From Symbiodinium kawagutii (lineage: Eukaryota; Sar; Dinophyceae; Suessiales; Symbiodiniaceae), in assembly GCA_009767595.1 (NCBI GenBank), contig VSDK01004559.1:123038-187037 (forward strand): 64,000 bases of DNA, read 5' to 3'. The position numbers and the translations under genes are program-made. The notes beneath the pieces are model-generated. The model searched no databases. It saw only the letters and a program-made list of their open reading frames with translations, and was not told where the DNA came from. Every line of letters begins with the position of its first letter. The first letter of the stretch is position 1. Below are positions 19,223 through 28,024 of the stretch, one piece after another.

Positions 19223-20974
19223 TCAAATCCACTGAAGGTCTTCCATGAAACCACTGAACTTCCTCCGTTTGCATTTCTGTGTTTCTTTCTTTGATCGTTC
19301 TTGTTTCTTCGATCGCTCTTCTTCTCGCATCCGTTTCCGCCTCGACACCTCCAAGCGTCTTCGCTGTGCATGGTCTTGTTTCTGCTGGCAGGTCAACATG
19401 CGCTCCCACCTCACAAGAAGCAACTTCAAAGCCAACAACCGCCTGGACATTAACTGCTGGGAAACATATGCAGGATCTCGCAATCTGCGTGGACGATGTT
19501 GATTCTTGTCATGTGCAGCCATGCTCCGGCGCTCCCTCATCTCAAGTTGCCGGCTGCTGCGTTCCCGAAGCCTCCGGGGCCGGTAGTTGTTCTTGTCATG
19601 TGCTGCCATCTTCTGCCGCTCCCTCAGTTCAATTTGGAAGCTGCTTCGTTCCTTAAGTCTCCGGGGCCGGTACTGGTTCTTGTCATGAGCTACCATCTTC
19701 TGCCTCTCCCAGTGCTGCAAGGCCCGAAAGCGCGAACTTGCAGTTGCCTCATAGCTAACACGCATCTTTTGCAGAAACTCTGTGCTATCAGACCTGGCAA
19801 TTTTCCATGCATCTGCCAATGCATCTTGCAACTTCTCCCAAGCGTTTGCGAGATGGGCTGGGGAATACAACGAATACAGCCAGGTTTTTGTCCCTATACA
19901 TCTTGAGTATTGACGAAAAGGTTCCAAGCACCTTCGCATTTTGCCCAGCTGTTCGATGTTTTTCACCATGGGGGTTCGCAGTTTCAAGCCTCGACCCAGG
20001 AAAAAGTTGCAAATTTGAAGAACACAGAAACTTGGATTCAAGTCAGCTATGTCTAGCCCTTGAGCCGTGGCACACGAGGCCAGAGTCTGGCGAAAACGTT
20101 CCTCAAAAGAGGCAGTCTTGTTGGTAAGATCCTGCATCTTCTGTCTGACAAAGGTCAAGACCATCAAGTGGTCCAATGCTGTTTGAAAATCAGTGCAGCT
20201 TGTGTAGACTTCAAGGCCGTCAAAAACGATATTCGCCCTGTAACGGCCAGCACTACCAACACTCTTGACGGTTCCGTGGGCCCGAGCTCTTGTGACTTTG
20301 TGTGAATCTGTCTTCCTTTTCTTCCTCGGAGCCTTCACTCCAGACCACCTGACCATTGAATTGACGGCCCCTGGACGTTCCTCGTGGCCTGGTAAACAAA
20401 TGGAGTCATGCTTCCTTCCTCTGTCTTGATTCTTGGGGCTCTCATCACCTCTCAGCACAGCTGGCTTGGGTGGTTTTTGATCCAGCTGTTCCCCCATCCA
20501 GTTTTCAAGGATAAGCCGCTGCTTCTGCGAAAACTGATGAAGAAAAACATCATTTCGTACATCTCGCGGCAACTGCTTTAGAAGATCACGGAGTTTCACC
20601 AAGAGCTTCGTTTGCCTCGACGTCGGCGTTGAATCTTCAGCTGTCGATGTAGCCTTCGGCTGTGTGCCTCCAGTTGCGGTCGGCTTGGTTTTTGGATCCT
20701 TGGCTTTTTTTGGGGCTTTCTTCGTGGCTTTCCTTGGCGCAGGGCCATTTCTTTGGGCATGTCTCGGGTTGCTTCCACCAGCTTGCTGGGAGTCGTATCT
20801 CTTTCGAGACGCAGGATTTGCCAAGGTCTCCAAAGCTTGGTACACCAAATGAAAGGCCTCTTCGGTACCGCCTTTATCTGGATGAACTTGCAGCGCTCGC
20901 CTCTTAAAGGCCACCTTGATCTCATCCAAAGTCGCAGTCGGATCAACCCTCAGCACATCATAAAGTGATGCCAT
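19223..20974 (-). CDS. J-domain (DnaJ/Hsp40-like) protein, intronless, 583 aa
   Basis: Residues 1-61 are a J domain: MASLYDVLRVDPTATLDEIK, HPD at 31-33 followed by KGG, and a helix IV ending RKRYD. J domains stimulate Hsp70 ATPase through HPD. There is no Gly/Phe region or zinc finger, so it is a class C type. A Lys/Pro-rich linker (70-110), a helical segment (120-165), a basic cluster (214-234, possible nuclear signal) and a beta-rich stretch near 240-260 (GRYRANIVFDGLEVYTS, faintly AP2-like) follow. Residues 423-507 hold three 29-residue repeats (HDKNxxRPRRL core); the C-terminus is very basic. A 1.75-kb uninterrupted frame among ~100-bp exons suggests a retrogene or unusual gene. Start chosen because the J domain begins there. 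Confidence 0.9.
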   Translation of the reverse strand: MASLYDVLRVDPTATLDEIKVAFKRRALQVHPDKGGTEEAFHLVYQALETLANPASRKRYDSQQAGGSNPRHAQRNGPAPRKATKKAPKKAKDPKTKPTATGGTQPKATSTAEDSTPTSRQTKLLVKLRDLLKQLPRDVRNDVFLHQFSQKQRLILENWMGEQLDQKPPKPAVLRGDESPKNQDRGRKHDSICLPGHEERPGAVNSMVRWSGVKAPRKKRKTDSHKVTRARAHGTVKSVGSAGRYRANIVFDGLEVYTSCTDFQTALDHLMVLTFVRQKMQDLTNKTASFEERFRQTLASCATAQGLDIADLNPSFCVLQICNFFLGRGLKLRTPMVKNIEQLGKMRRCLEPFRQYSRCIGTKTWLYSLYSPAHLANAWEKLQDALADAWKIARSDSTEFLQKMRVSYEATASSRFRALQHWERQKMVAHDKNQYRPRRLKERSSFQIELRERQKMAAHDKNNYRPRRLRERSSRQLEMRERRSMAAHDKNQHRPRRLRDPAYVSQQLMSRRLLALKLLLVRWERMLTCQQKQDHAQRRRLEVSRRKRMREEERSKKQERSKKETQKCKRRKFSGFMEDLQWI

Positions 20975-20979
20975 GACGC

Positions 20980-21460
20980 CTCAAATGGCGATCCTTTGTC
21001 GCCAAATTACGAGCCATGTATCGAGATCATGGATGCAAATGTCTCAGAGTAAACGTGAATAAATGATAATCGACGAGGATAACTGAGCGGTAGACTAACT
21101 TTGCTGATTACTGAAGCCTCGTGGTTGGTTGATCCATGTCTGCTTTTTAGCCAACCCAAAAAGAAAAATGCCCAAGAAAGCTTGAGCTGGGACAAGATTT
21201 TTTTTTGGATCCTCATTGTTCACGTAAAATGACTTTGGCCAAAAGGGCAACAAAATATGAAAGAGGAATGATAGTCATGGATCATGCTGCGGCCACAAAC
21301 AATAATCAGCTAGCCAATGGTCATTCATTATCTATTTTATATTGTTCATTACCACCATGCTCTGCCGCTGCTAGCGGTTCATGGATCCTAAAATGGCTGA
21401 AGCAATAACCAGCAATGGTGACACAACCCTGGCAGTCGCTGTCACTTTTGGAGAACGATG
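20980..21460. other. No gene seen upstream of the J-protein gene
   Basis: Short frames only. Immediately upstream of the J-protein ATG the minus strand has a small inverted repeat (TGGCGA / TCGCCA). The promoter is not recognisable. Confidence 0.4.
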
Positions 21461-21464
21461 AGTG

Positions 21465-21575
21465 ATGATCCATCCCAATTTCCGGCTGACCCTGGATCTA
21501 CCTCCTACCGGATTCAAGACCCTCAGCCAGCGAATTCTAGCAGCTGCACGGTTCGAGCCACACCAAGCGAAATGA
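21465..21575 (+). CDS. Short exon, faintly AAA+-like
   Basis: A plus frame from ATG at 21465 reads MIHPNFRLTLDLPPTGFKTL then SQRILAAARFEPHQAK to TGA. HPNFRL followed by an LSxxxxxRF-like stretch resembles the region after Walker B in dynein/midasin-type AAA+ modules. The match is weak and short. Confidence 0.4.
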   Translation: MIHPNFRLTLDLPPTGFKTLSQRILAAARFEPHQAK

Positions 21576-21657
21576 AGATGTATGGGAGGTACCGATGGCT
21601 CTGATCATTGGGCTGTGGCTTAGTGAATAACTGAACATTTGAAGTACAAAAGCTTAT

Positions 21658-21753
21658 CTGGTTGGTGGTTTCAACCCCTATGAAAAAATCAGCCAGTCAC
21701 CCTCTTGGTATATAATGATTATATAGTCACTAATGTTTGAAACCGCCAACCAC
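21658..21753. mobile_element. Family A element, copy 4
   Basis: CTGGTTGGTGGTTTCAACCC and TGTTTGAAACCGCCAACCA are inverted ends. The interior differs from other copies (TATATAATGATTATATAG). Confidence 0.65.
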
Positions 21754-22150
21754 TCATAGCCTATGGCCATCTATAGTCTGCAGGCTTTAGAGACTCGTGA
21801 GTTCAGCTGGCAAATCACCTCGCAATTTCAAGACCTTACAGAAATCTATCTGGACGGCCACATTTGCCAGTACGAACTCCGCTGCTCACCGTATTCAATG
21901 AATGATTGATGGTTAATGGATGGTTGATTGGATTCAGTGGGCAGTTAATTAATGGCCACATAGCGGTTAATTGATGGTTCTTCATGGTGTTGCTATATAA
22001 CAAATGTGAACAGGACTTAACAAATACTTCATGGTTGTTCATCATCATCCGCACCTGTTCGACCATCACCCAACCACCAGTGGAACAAACCGTGCATGCT
22101 ACCTTCAACAGCATCCAGAAATGAAGCGCGGCACCCCCGTGACTCATCTG

Positions 22151-22192
22151 GCTTTGGGTCAAACCCTATACCCCTTCTGCTGAACATCCCAG
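22151..22192. mobile_element. Family C left-end fragment
   Basis: TGGCTTTGGGTCAAACCC followed by GAACATCCCAGAA matches the fragment at 14449-14490. Confidence 0.45.
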
Positions 22193-22219
22193 AATGACTA
22201 GAATATTGCTTGTGGTCCC

Positions 22220-22660
22220 ATGGCCGGCTCGGTCAGACAGTTGTTTAGGTCAAGTCGCCGTTCACCACGAAGTAGACAAGTTTCACGAAGCTCTTGTCAC
22301 ACCTGGGCCACCAGTTCCAGCATTTCACTCAGTCATCAGCACATCCTGGATGTATCAACATTGATGCTGACCGCTTGGACAAACTTCGGCTTGGCTGCCT
22401 CAGAACAACTCGTTTGGCAGCGTAAAGTAACTTCAACGAAAAGGTGGTCCCAAGGCAGCCACACCTTTAAACCAACAAGCAAACGTCGTCCGACGTCACG
22501 CTTCAACTTTGTTCCCTTAATCAAATCGCTCTGCGAGGACTGGATATGTTTTGCAGAACTTGCGCAAAGACTACTGCATCGTGTGCATCTCAACAAAACA
22601 GCACCAAACAAGTTGGTCTGTGCAGCATGGCTGACTGCTTGGTAGTTTGTCCCTGCAATC
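22220..22660. other. Likely exonic DNA, strand unresolved
   Basis: GC-richer island with long frames on both strands. Plus candidates include HPGCINIDADRLDKLRLGC; minus candidates include LRCQTSCSEAAKPKFVQAV. I could not choose one. Confidence 0.3.
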
Positions 22661-22928
22661 CAAGCAAGAAAAATGGTCACCTCTGTAAATCACCAATCAG
22701 CATTTTGTGGGGCTTGTGGTTGCCCATCACACTTTCTTCTTGTGTGGTTCTCGGACTGTTGATCAAAGGTGGAGAGTCATGGCCAAAAACAACAACCAAG
22801 AATCATCACCAACAAAGAACCACCACCAGCAACAAAAACAAAAACCAAACCCACCAACCAAGCCGCCAAAGCCCAGCGCAACACCGGAACCAACACTTCC
22901 TGGAGCTTCAGCCGTGGCCCCTGCGCGA

Positions 22929-23005
22929 ATTTGGCTAAACCCACGTGGTTCTCGTGGATGGGATCGAAGGTGCCGAAGTAGACTCCCACGGCGCGCGTTG
23001 GCCGC
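22929..23005 (-). CDS. Nicotinate/nicotinamide nucleotide adenylyltransferase-like exon
   Basis: The minus strand after a GACCCAG|G acceptor reads VGVYFGTFDPIHENHVGLAK. This matches the N-terminal signature of NMN/NaMN adenylyltransferases and related nucleotidylyltransferases (GxFDPxHxGH...LA), where the HxxH-type histidines bind ATP phosphates. The canonical HxGH appears as HENH, a variant of the site. The family makes NAD from mononucleotide and ATP. The C-terminal SxTxxR motif was not found nearby, so only one exon is assigned. The donor may be a GC or GT site near 22930. Confidence 0.6.
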
Positions 23006-23105
23006 CTGGGTCATGCCATGGGGGATGACCATCACTGGAATCCTGGCAAAGGAATTGCCGACCTGACACATCTGTAAATCAAGACCCATGTAAATGAATA
23101 ATGTC

Positions 23106-23223
23106 TACCCAGGATTAATAAACCCTAGGTTTATTAATTGGGGGTATCCCCTAAAAGCCTTGGTTTTCCATTAAAATGGGAACCCCCCTAGTTAATCAAC
23201 CAGGGGTTTATTAATCCTGGGTA
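23106..23223. mobile_element. Inverted-repeat element, family D
   Basis: The ends TACCCAGGATTAATAAACCC and GGGTTTATTAATCCTGGGTA are perfect 20-bp inverted repeats enclosing 78 bp, itself partly palindromic. Single copy in this window. MITE-like. Confidence 0.75.
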
Positions 23224-23439
23224 GCCATTAATGGGTATATACAATAAAAATGTGTTGATGAATAGGCATACAATATAAACATGTGTTCATTATTCTCACT
23301 ATGTTGTTCATACATGCCTTGCCAATGGCCAATACTTGTCCATCAAGCACTGCAACATGATGTAATATGTTTGAATTGTGCTTTCCGCCTAACGGTCAGG
23401 TGTGCCCACGGCCAATGCCATGTCGATTCGCTGTACCAC

Positions 23440-23520
23440 TCAACTCACTTGTTGGGGCTTTCATTCCATGGATAACTGATCAACTCACTCGTTGGGGCTT
23501 TTATTCCATGGATAAGTGAT
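23440..23520 (+). repeat. 40-bp tandem duplication
   Basis: TCAACTCACTTGTTGGGGCT plus TTCATTCCATGGATAACTGA is repeated once with three differences, in non-coding DNA. Confidence 0.65.
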
Positions 23521-23726
23521 AATCAATGATCATTGCCACTATCATTTATTTATCTTAAGTGCTATTTTTTTCCGCCACACCTTTTACCGGCATCGCGTCA
23601 GCGGGTCAGCGGGGGGCAGGAAAGGGCGGGAGAGATCAGGCAATAGAATCTTTAGATGGTGGTACATGGTGAAATACGGACAACAACAGCCACCAATGAC
23701 ATCAATTAGCCACCAACATCCGACAC

Positions 23727-23934
23727 CTAAAACCCGAATCGGTCTCATCACCTCAACCCAGCCACTACCCTTCCACTGCTCACGAGGCATGGCCAATGGC
23801 CATGCTTCTTCTCCAGCCTTCTCCTGGATGGTTGGCTCTGGTGCTCCTGTTGCGTGACAGGTCCCGGTGGCATGTGACATCTCAAATTCAGCAGCTGCCA
23901 TCTCTTCACAAAGAATCCATGCAGCTTGCAAGTC
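23727..23934 (-). CDS. Exon of unknown protein
   Basis: After a TGGGCAG|G acceptor the minus frame reads DLQAAWILCEEMAAAEFEM, TGAPEPTIQEKAGEEAWP and REQWKGSGWVEVMRPIRV, ending at a GTTTTAG|GTGTCG donor. Strong coding codon use. Acidic and helical in its first part. No family recognised. Its 5' end lies 48 bp from a plus-strand exon. Confidence 0.7.
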
Positions 23935-23982
23935 CTGCCCATGTAAGGAATCTATGCTTTTAGGAGGGAGGCCAGGACGTAG

Positions 23983-24136
23983 GTGCGATTGCTGAAGCCC
24001 ATCCCATTTCGCCAAGTTGAGGATGGACTGAGGAAGGACACCGACAAAGAAGAAATGCCAATGACAATATTGGCAATGATGGCAACAATTGTCTTGTTGA
24101 ATCTTGTTGGGAATGAAAACCAAACGGATCAAAATG
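23983..24136 (+). CDS. Exon with transmembrane helix
   Basis: After GACGTAG the plus frame reads VRLLKPIPFRQVEDGLRKD then EEMPMTILAMMATIVLLNLV, a membrane helix, and ends AAAATG|GTATGT at a consensus donor. Phase 1 at the 3' end. Function unknown. Confidence 0.6.
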
Positions 24137-24364
24137 GTATGTCCTTTTACTATGATCAAAAACAGCGGTATTGATCGGTATTGTATTGCAATGACCGCAT
24201 CAGCCGCATCAGTGCAGAACTACCTGATGTGATTGCGACAAGAGCAATCCGACAATTAAAAGAAAACAGGTAGTGATATAATGATGATCAGGCCTATAGA
24301 GGCTGATAATCATTATTATAGCACGACAGTATGTATGGTATGTTGTACTTCAATGGCTGGGATG

Positions 24365-24560
24365 CTTCACCGCTTTGTCTGGCCAACCCAGTGACAGAGC
24401 GCTCCTGAGGCCAATGGCCGTACTGGCCGCCGTCCCAGTGACTCCAGGACCACTCCCAGTTGCCATATCCACCCGCCCAGTCGTCGTTCTGGTGCCACCT
24501 GGCCATGAAGTTGGCTCCCAACAACGCAAAGTGCCATCCAAACACAGAAGCTGTTACAAG
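24365..24560 (-). CDS. Trp/Gly-rich exon
   Basis: The minus frame reads SVFGWHFALLGANFMARWHQ, GGYGNWEWSWSHWDGG and QERSVTGLARQSGEASQ. The Trp/Gly/His-rich stretch is unusual and could be structural or repetitive. Exon limits are uncertain. Confidence 0.45.
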
Positions 24561-24656
24561 TAATGTAGGTTTCTGATTAGTGTAACCCCCCCGGTTAAGT
24601 AATGAAAATAGGCATGAAACCAACAGGTAGATACGATCATCAGAAACCAACATTAC
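24560..24656. mobile_element. Imperfect inverted-repeat element
   Basis: GTAATGTAGGTTTCTGATTA and ATCATCAGAAACCAACATTAC are imperfect inverted copies about 55 bp apart. Size fits the other miniature elements, but no second copy was seen. Confidence 0.4.
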
Positions 24657-24671
24657 CTCTCTTGATCACCG

Positions 24672-24922
24672 GATGTGGCCGGAAAACTTGCAGGATTTTG
24701 GGGAAAATGGAACAAAAGGGATGTTCCACGGAAGAAATTCCAAGCGCCGTCGCCTGCATTCAAAAGGTTGGTAATTCAGTGCTCACTGGGATTCTTGCTG
24801 GGCACTGTGGGCCAAATGGGCACGTGAAAGATCCGCGCCAATTGTGGTCTGCCCAGCCCCCGTTCCGTTCGGAACCCCTCAAAAACACTTTTTGGTCATG
24901 TCTCTTTGCGGGAATGCCATAA
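24672..24922 (+). CDS. Exon of unknown protein
   Basis: The plus frame includes GKMEQKGCSTEEIPSAVACI, VGNSVLTGILAGHCGPNG and PPFRSEPLKNTFWSCLFAG, with coding codons, to TAA at 24920. Likely C-terminal. The minus-strand exon just beyond may end at 24947, giving another close tail-to-tail pair. Confidence 0.55.
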
Positions 24923-24946
24923 AGCCTCATGAGAGTTGTTCCAATA

Positions 24947-25074
24947 TCATCCTAAGCATTTTCGAGTGCTCTGGCGCGCGCACCGCCAAGCTTTGTTTTC
25001 TAGTCCATCTGTCCTCAGTTGCTCGTACTCCAGGTTTGCAACTCGGTTGATAGCAAGAATCTTCATGCGCACTT
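24947..25074 (-). CDS. Exon of unknown protein
   Basis: After TACTTTTGTAG the minus frame reads VRMKILAINRVANLEYEQL then RTDGLENKAW. It may splice at TTGGCG|GTGCGC (24984) or run on to a TGA at 24947. Well-formed helical composition. Confidence 0.55.
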
Positions 25075-25149
25075 CTACAAAAGTACCGTGCCCCCCCCAC
25101 ACACAAACACATTTTGACATACTGAGATGAAGTGCTGTCCTATGCCAAG

Positions 25150-25240
25150 CCGTGAACCATTCCAAACCGTTGCTGACCACCGTGCTGGCGCACCCTCCGT
25201 GCCAGCGCTGGCTCATCGGCAGCAGGGGGCGGAAAACGTT
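25150..25240 (-). CDS. Short exon, unknown
   Basis: Minus frame PPPAADEPALARRVRQHGGQ with G-first codons. It lies upstream of the exon at 24947-25074 on the same strand and may be part of the same gene. Limits approximate. Confidence 0.4.
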
Positions 25241-25329
25241 AGTGATGGCAAGTTCTGGTTGATGTTGGTGATGGTTCCTGCCCTTGGCTCCTGATGCTTG
25301 GCTGTTGCCAACACCTGACGAATGCTTAT

Positions 25330-25450
25330 CATTGCTTGCTCATGGAGCAATGGTGGTTAATGAGAGTGAATGGTGGCTAATGATGGCTTAGGATGGCTTA
25401 GCATGGTTAATGTCATAATTTCATATAATTTCCATAATCAGCAACATTTA
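25330..25450. repeat. ATGGTTAATG-type tract
   Basis: GGTGGTTAATGAGAGTGAAT, GGATGGCTTAGCATGG and similar words; no gene. Confidence 0.4.
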
Positions 25451-25515
25451 ACCAGCAATTGCTGGTTGATAGTGCTTCGAATTTGGTCATCATAGCAGGG
25501 GGAGACTCGAGATAA

Positions 25516-25763
25516 TCAAACATAACCTATCCAATTAGAACGGTCGCTCAATGCGCGACTCTTGGATATGGATGATGCATGACTCCTCTGTTTCATTGTC
25601 CTGTTGTGGTTTAGCGCATTGTTGTAATGTTTGTTGGATTGGTGGGTGAGTTCTTGAGCAAAAGCACTAAATGGCATTTGTCTCTTGCTGCTGAAGTGTG
25701 TGAATGTATTTTTGGTTCTTGCCAAAACCGCAGAACCAATGTCGTTATAAAACTCTACGCCTG
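25516..25763 (-). CDS. C-terminal exon of unknown protein
   Basis: A strong acceptor (TTCACTTTTGCAG|G) opens a minus frame reading VEFYNDIGSAVLARTKNTFT, FSSKRQMPFSAFAQELTH and MKQRSHASSISKSRALSDRS to TGA at 25516. Ser-rich basic tail. Function unknown. Confidence 0.7.
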
Positions 25764-26053
25764 CAAAAGTGAACATAAATACATGCGCATGCAGTCAAAC
25801 ATACATCGAGCACAATATATGAGGAATAAAACATGGAAAAACAAGCACTATCATCACCTGTTCGGAGTTACGAATGGATGCCAATTAGCATCACCTCGAC
25901 TCACGTAGACTGGCAATAAATGCTTCAAACCTAAGAACATGGTGCAGTAATTTGTGGTCGCAAATGGGCTACTAAGTGGATCATGATCATCAATCATCAT
26001 GGAGGTGATCGTCATTACATTGCGTATGCTGTATGCCCAAATCATGATACAGC

Positions 26054-26172
26054 AGTGGGTCAGTTCACCCTGTACCCCTGGTTCCCCCATCATTAACCAG
26101 GCTGTTTTCCCTATGAAATTGTTGGTTATTCTCCCCCATGAAATTGGTTGGTTAAGACTTTGACCCAGCTCG
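26054..26172. mobile_element. Family C element, copy 4
   Basis: TGGGTCAGTTCACCCTGTAC on the left and GACTTTGACCCAGCTCGCCA on the right; interior CCCTGGTTCCCCCATCATTA and GGTTGGTTAAG match the family. Confidence 0.55.
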
Positions 26173-26300
26173 CCATACGACTCATTCTGTAGGATGCCAC
26201 ATCTCAACATCGGCAGCGCCTCTCCACTGCCCCCAGTTGCGAGCCACACTGGATCCAGGGATGTGGCTACCATCCACACTGGTACCTTAGCATCCCCTAA

Positions 26301-26364
26301 GCATCCCCTATAGATGACTAACAGTAGTATGTTACCATCATTGGCATCCCCTATAGATGACTAA
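26301..26364 (+). repeat. 21-bp direct repeat pair
   Basis: GCATCCCCTATAGATGACTA plus A occurs exactly at 26301-26321 and 26344-26364. A 22-bp segment separates them. Confidence 0.65.
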
Positions 26365-26456
26365 GTGGGCTAATAATCTGTAGATATGGACTGTAGCTCA
26401 CATGCATTCACACGCTGTGTAAAATAGAGAGTCAGCAAATGGGTCAACTTGTGTCT

Positions 26457-26741
26457 CTAGGCCCTTCGCAAGCCCAACCGGGTAGTTACTGGTAACTCAT
26501 AATGATTCAATATTGGCTCTGGGCTAGTGGAGCACGCTGGCCAAACAGTAACCAGTTGCGGATGGTGAATCTGCATCCTCAGATTCGCCTCCCGACAAAG
26601 CCTTCTTGGATATGGGCCCTTTGAATCCCATTGGGGTTCAGCCTGGTTCAATACATGAAAAAGGGCCTTGAGGATCTTGACTGGTAATTGTCCCCCAAGA
26701 TAGGGCCTAAACAATTTGTGGTCAAAAAAACCTTCTGACAC
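26457..26741 (-). CDS. C-terminal exon of unknown protein
   Basis: The minus frame reads EGFFDHKLFRPYLGGQLPVK, ILKALFHVLNQAEPQWDSKG and SPEPILNHYELPVTTRLGL to a TAG at 26457. Consistent coding codon use over 95 codons. Not recognised. Confidence 0.65.
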   Translation of the reverse strand: MSEGFFDHKLFRPYLGGQLPVKILKALFHVLNQAEPQWDSKGPYPRRLCREANLRMQIHHPQLVTVWPACSTSPEPILNHYELPVTTRLGLRRA

Positions 26742-26937
26742 TAGCCGCTTGTTCGTCTCATACTTTCTTCAGCAAAGTGATTTGGAGTTCCCGCTCTTGG
26801 ACGCTTCATTATCCATACTCCAGTAAATAATCTAAATCATCTAAATCAAAATATCTATTGGATAATCTCAAACCCCACACTTGAATCAAATGCTTATCCA
26901 TATCTTTTATGAATAATCTAAATCAACAGCTAGTTCG

Positions 26938-27162
26938 GTGCATTTTGAAGGGGTTAAATCACCATCTCTCTTAGATGTGCAGCTGGTTAATATGGACAGC
27001 AGGCCCTCAGTGCATCTTGTTTGCTCCCCAGGGCATGGTGTGGACGTCCCTGCTCTTCAGGGAACCAGCAGGGGGAAAGGTCGGCGCATCGAATTGGGGG
27101 GTTCCTCTGGTGGGATGCCCCCATCAACATCCAGCAATCACTTGATGTTGGCTAAGGTGTAG
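26938..27162 (+). CDS. Exon of unknown protein
   Basis: Plus frame with VQLVNMDSRPSVHLVCSPGH, VDVPALQGTSRGKGRRIELG and STSSNHLMLAKV, ending at TAG. An acceptor ATGTGCAG|C lies inside, so coding may begin near 26982. Probably one gene with the plus exons at 27366 and 27866. Confidence 0.55.
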   Translation: MHFEGVKSPSLLDVQLVNMDSRPSVHLVCSPGHGVDVPALQGTSRGKGRRIELGGSSGGMPPSTSSNHLMLAKV

Positions 27163-27365
27163 TAATGATCATTTTCATGGTTAGTAGTCAGGGTCAATAC
27201 TACTCTAAGTCGTTGTTGACCTTTTGATAAATGGATGAACTAACGATGGTAACCAACCAGTTACTAAGCGGAAGCTCATCCAAGTAATAGCTGGCCGGTT
27301 TTATGAAGAGGCGTAGGGGGTCAATGAGATGATCAGAAACAAAGGAGGAGGTAATCAACAGCATC

Positions 27366-27690
27366 AAGCAACCACTGCAACTACGACAATCACAACAGTA
27401 CCGATGACTGGCCGTTTCCGACTCCTGCTCCAGGTCCCTGGGAGTTTTCGGGTGGTAGTCCCATGATGTCTCGGCACAGCTTCCAAATGCTCCCATCCTC
27501 ATTGACACATCAACCGGTAGAAAAACATGAAAAACATGAAATTGAAGCTCACAAGCCAGCTTTGAAGCATGATTTGCATGTCAACCCTTGCCCAGGAGCA
27601 GGAGTCACGGCAGAAAAAAGACTGGTGAAAACGAGCCAGGTGTGCTTGGTTGCCGTGGCGAAAAAAAAGTTGCAGACTTGCCCCCGGTGA
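27366..27690 (+). CDS. Exon of unknown protein, Pro-rich start and basic tail
   Basis: The plus frame reads NHCNYDNHNSTDDWPFPTPA, GPWEFSGGSPMMSRHSFQM and ALKHDLHVNPCPGAGVTAEK, then a Lys-rich end (VAKKKLQTCPR) and TGA at 27688. The codons are coding-like. No domain. Confidence 0.55.
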
Positions 27691-27865
27691 AATAGACATG
27701 GTTGTCATGGAACTTGCACCTGGTTGGTTGGAATGGTTGATATTGGCTGGCTGATAGCGGTTAACCAAGGTCAATACCAAAAAAATGTGTTTCAAGCAAG
27801 CATCGTCAAGCTGCATAATTGATTCCTCGTAAAGATTATAAAGGTAAGGAAATAGATGCATGCGT

Positions 27866-27960
27866 CGGCTGGTTGAGGAGAATCCGAAGAATGGACCCAC
27901 ATTGCTGCAACTAGACCGCATCGCGACAATCGACATCGCCGAAACGAACCTGGCACACCT
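27866..27960 (+). CDS. Exon of unknown protein
   Basis: Plus frame MRRLVEENPKNGPTLLQLDR then IATIDIAETNLAHLP, ending at ACCTTCC|GTGAGA, a strong donor. Leucine spacing hints at a leucine-rich repeat, but one unit is not enough to say so. Confidence 0.5.
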
Positions 27961-28024
27961 TCCGTGAGACCATCGCCTGTGCACAGGTCGAGCTACGACA
28001 ATTGCATCTCAAATCAACCGTTGT

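Noticed and set aside
20975-21010. Possible spliced-leader relic upstream of the J-protein start (GCCATTTGAGGC on minus)
   Set aside because: Only the seven bases GCCATTT agree with the dinoflagellate leader; the rest differs, and a local inverted repeat explains the resemblance.
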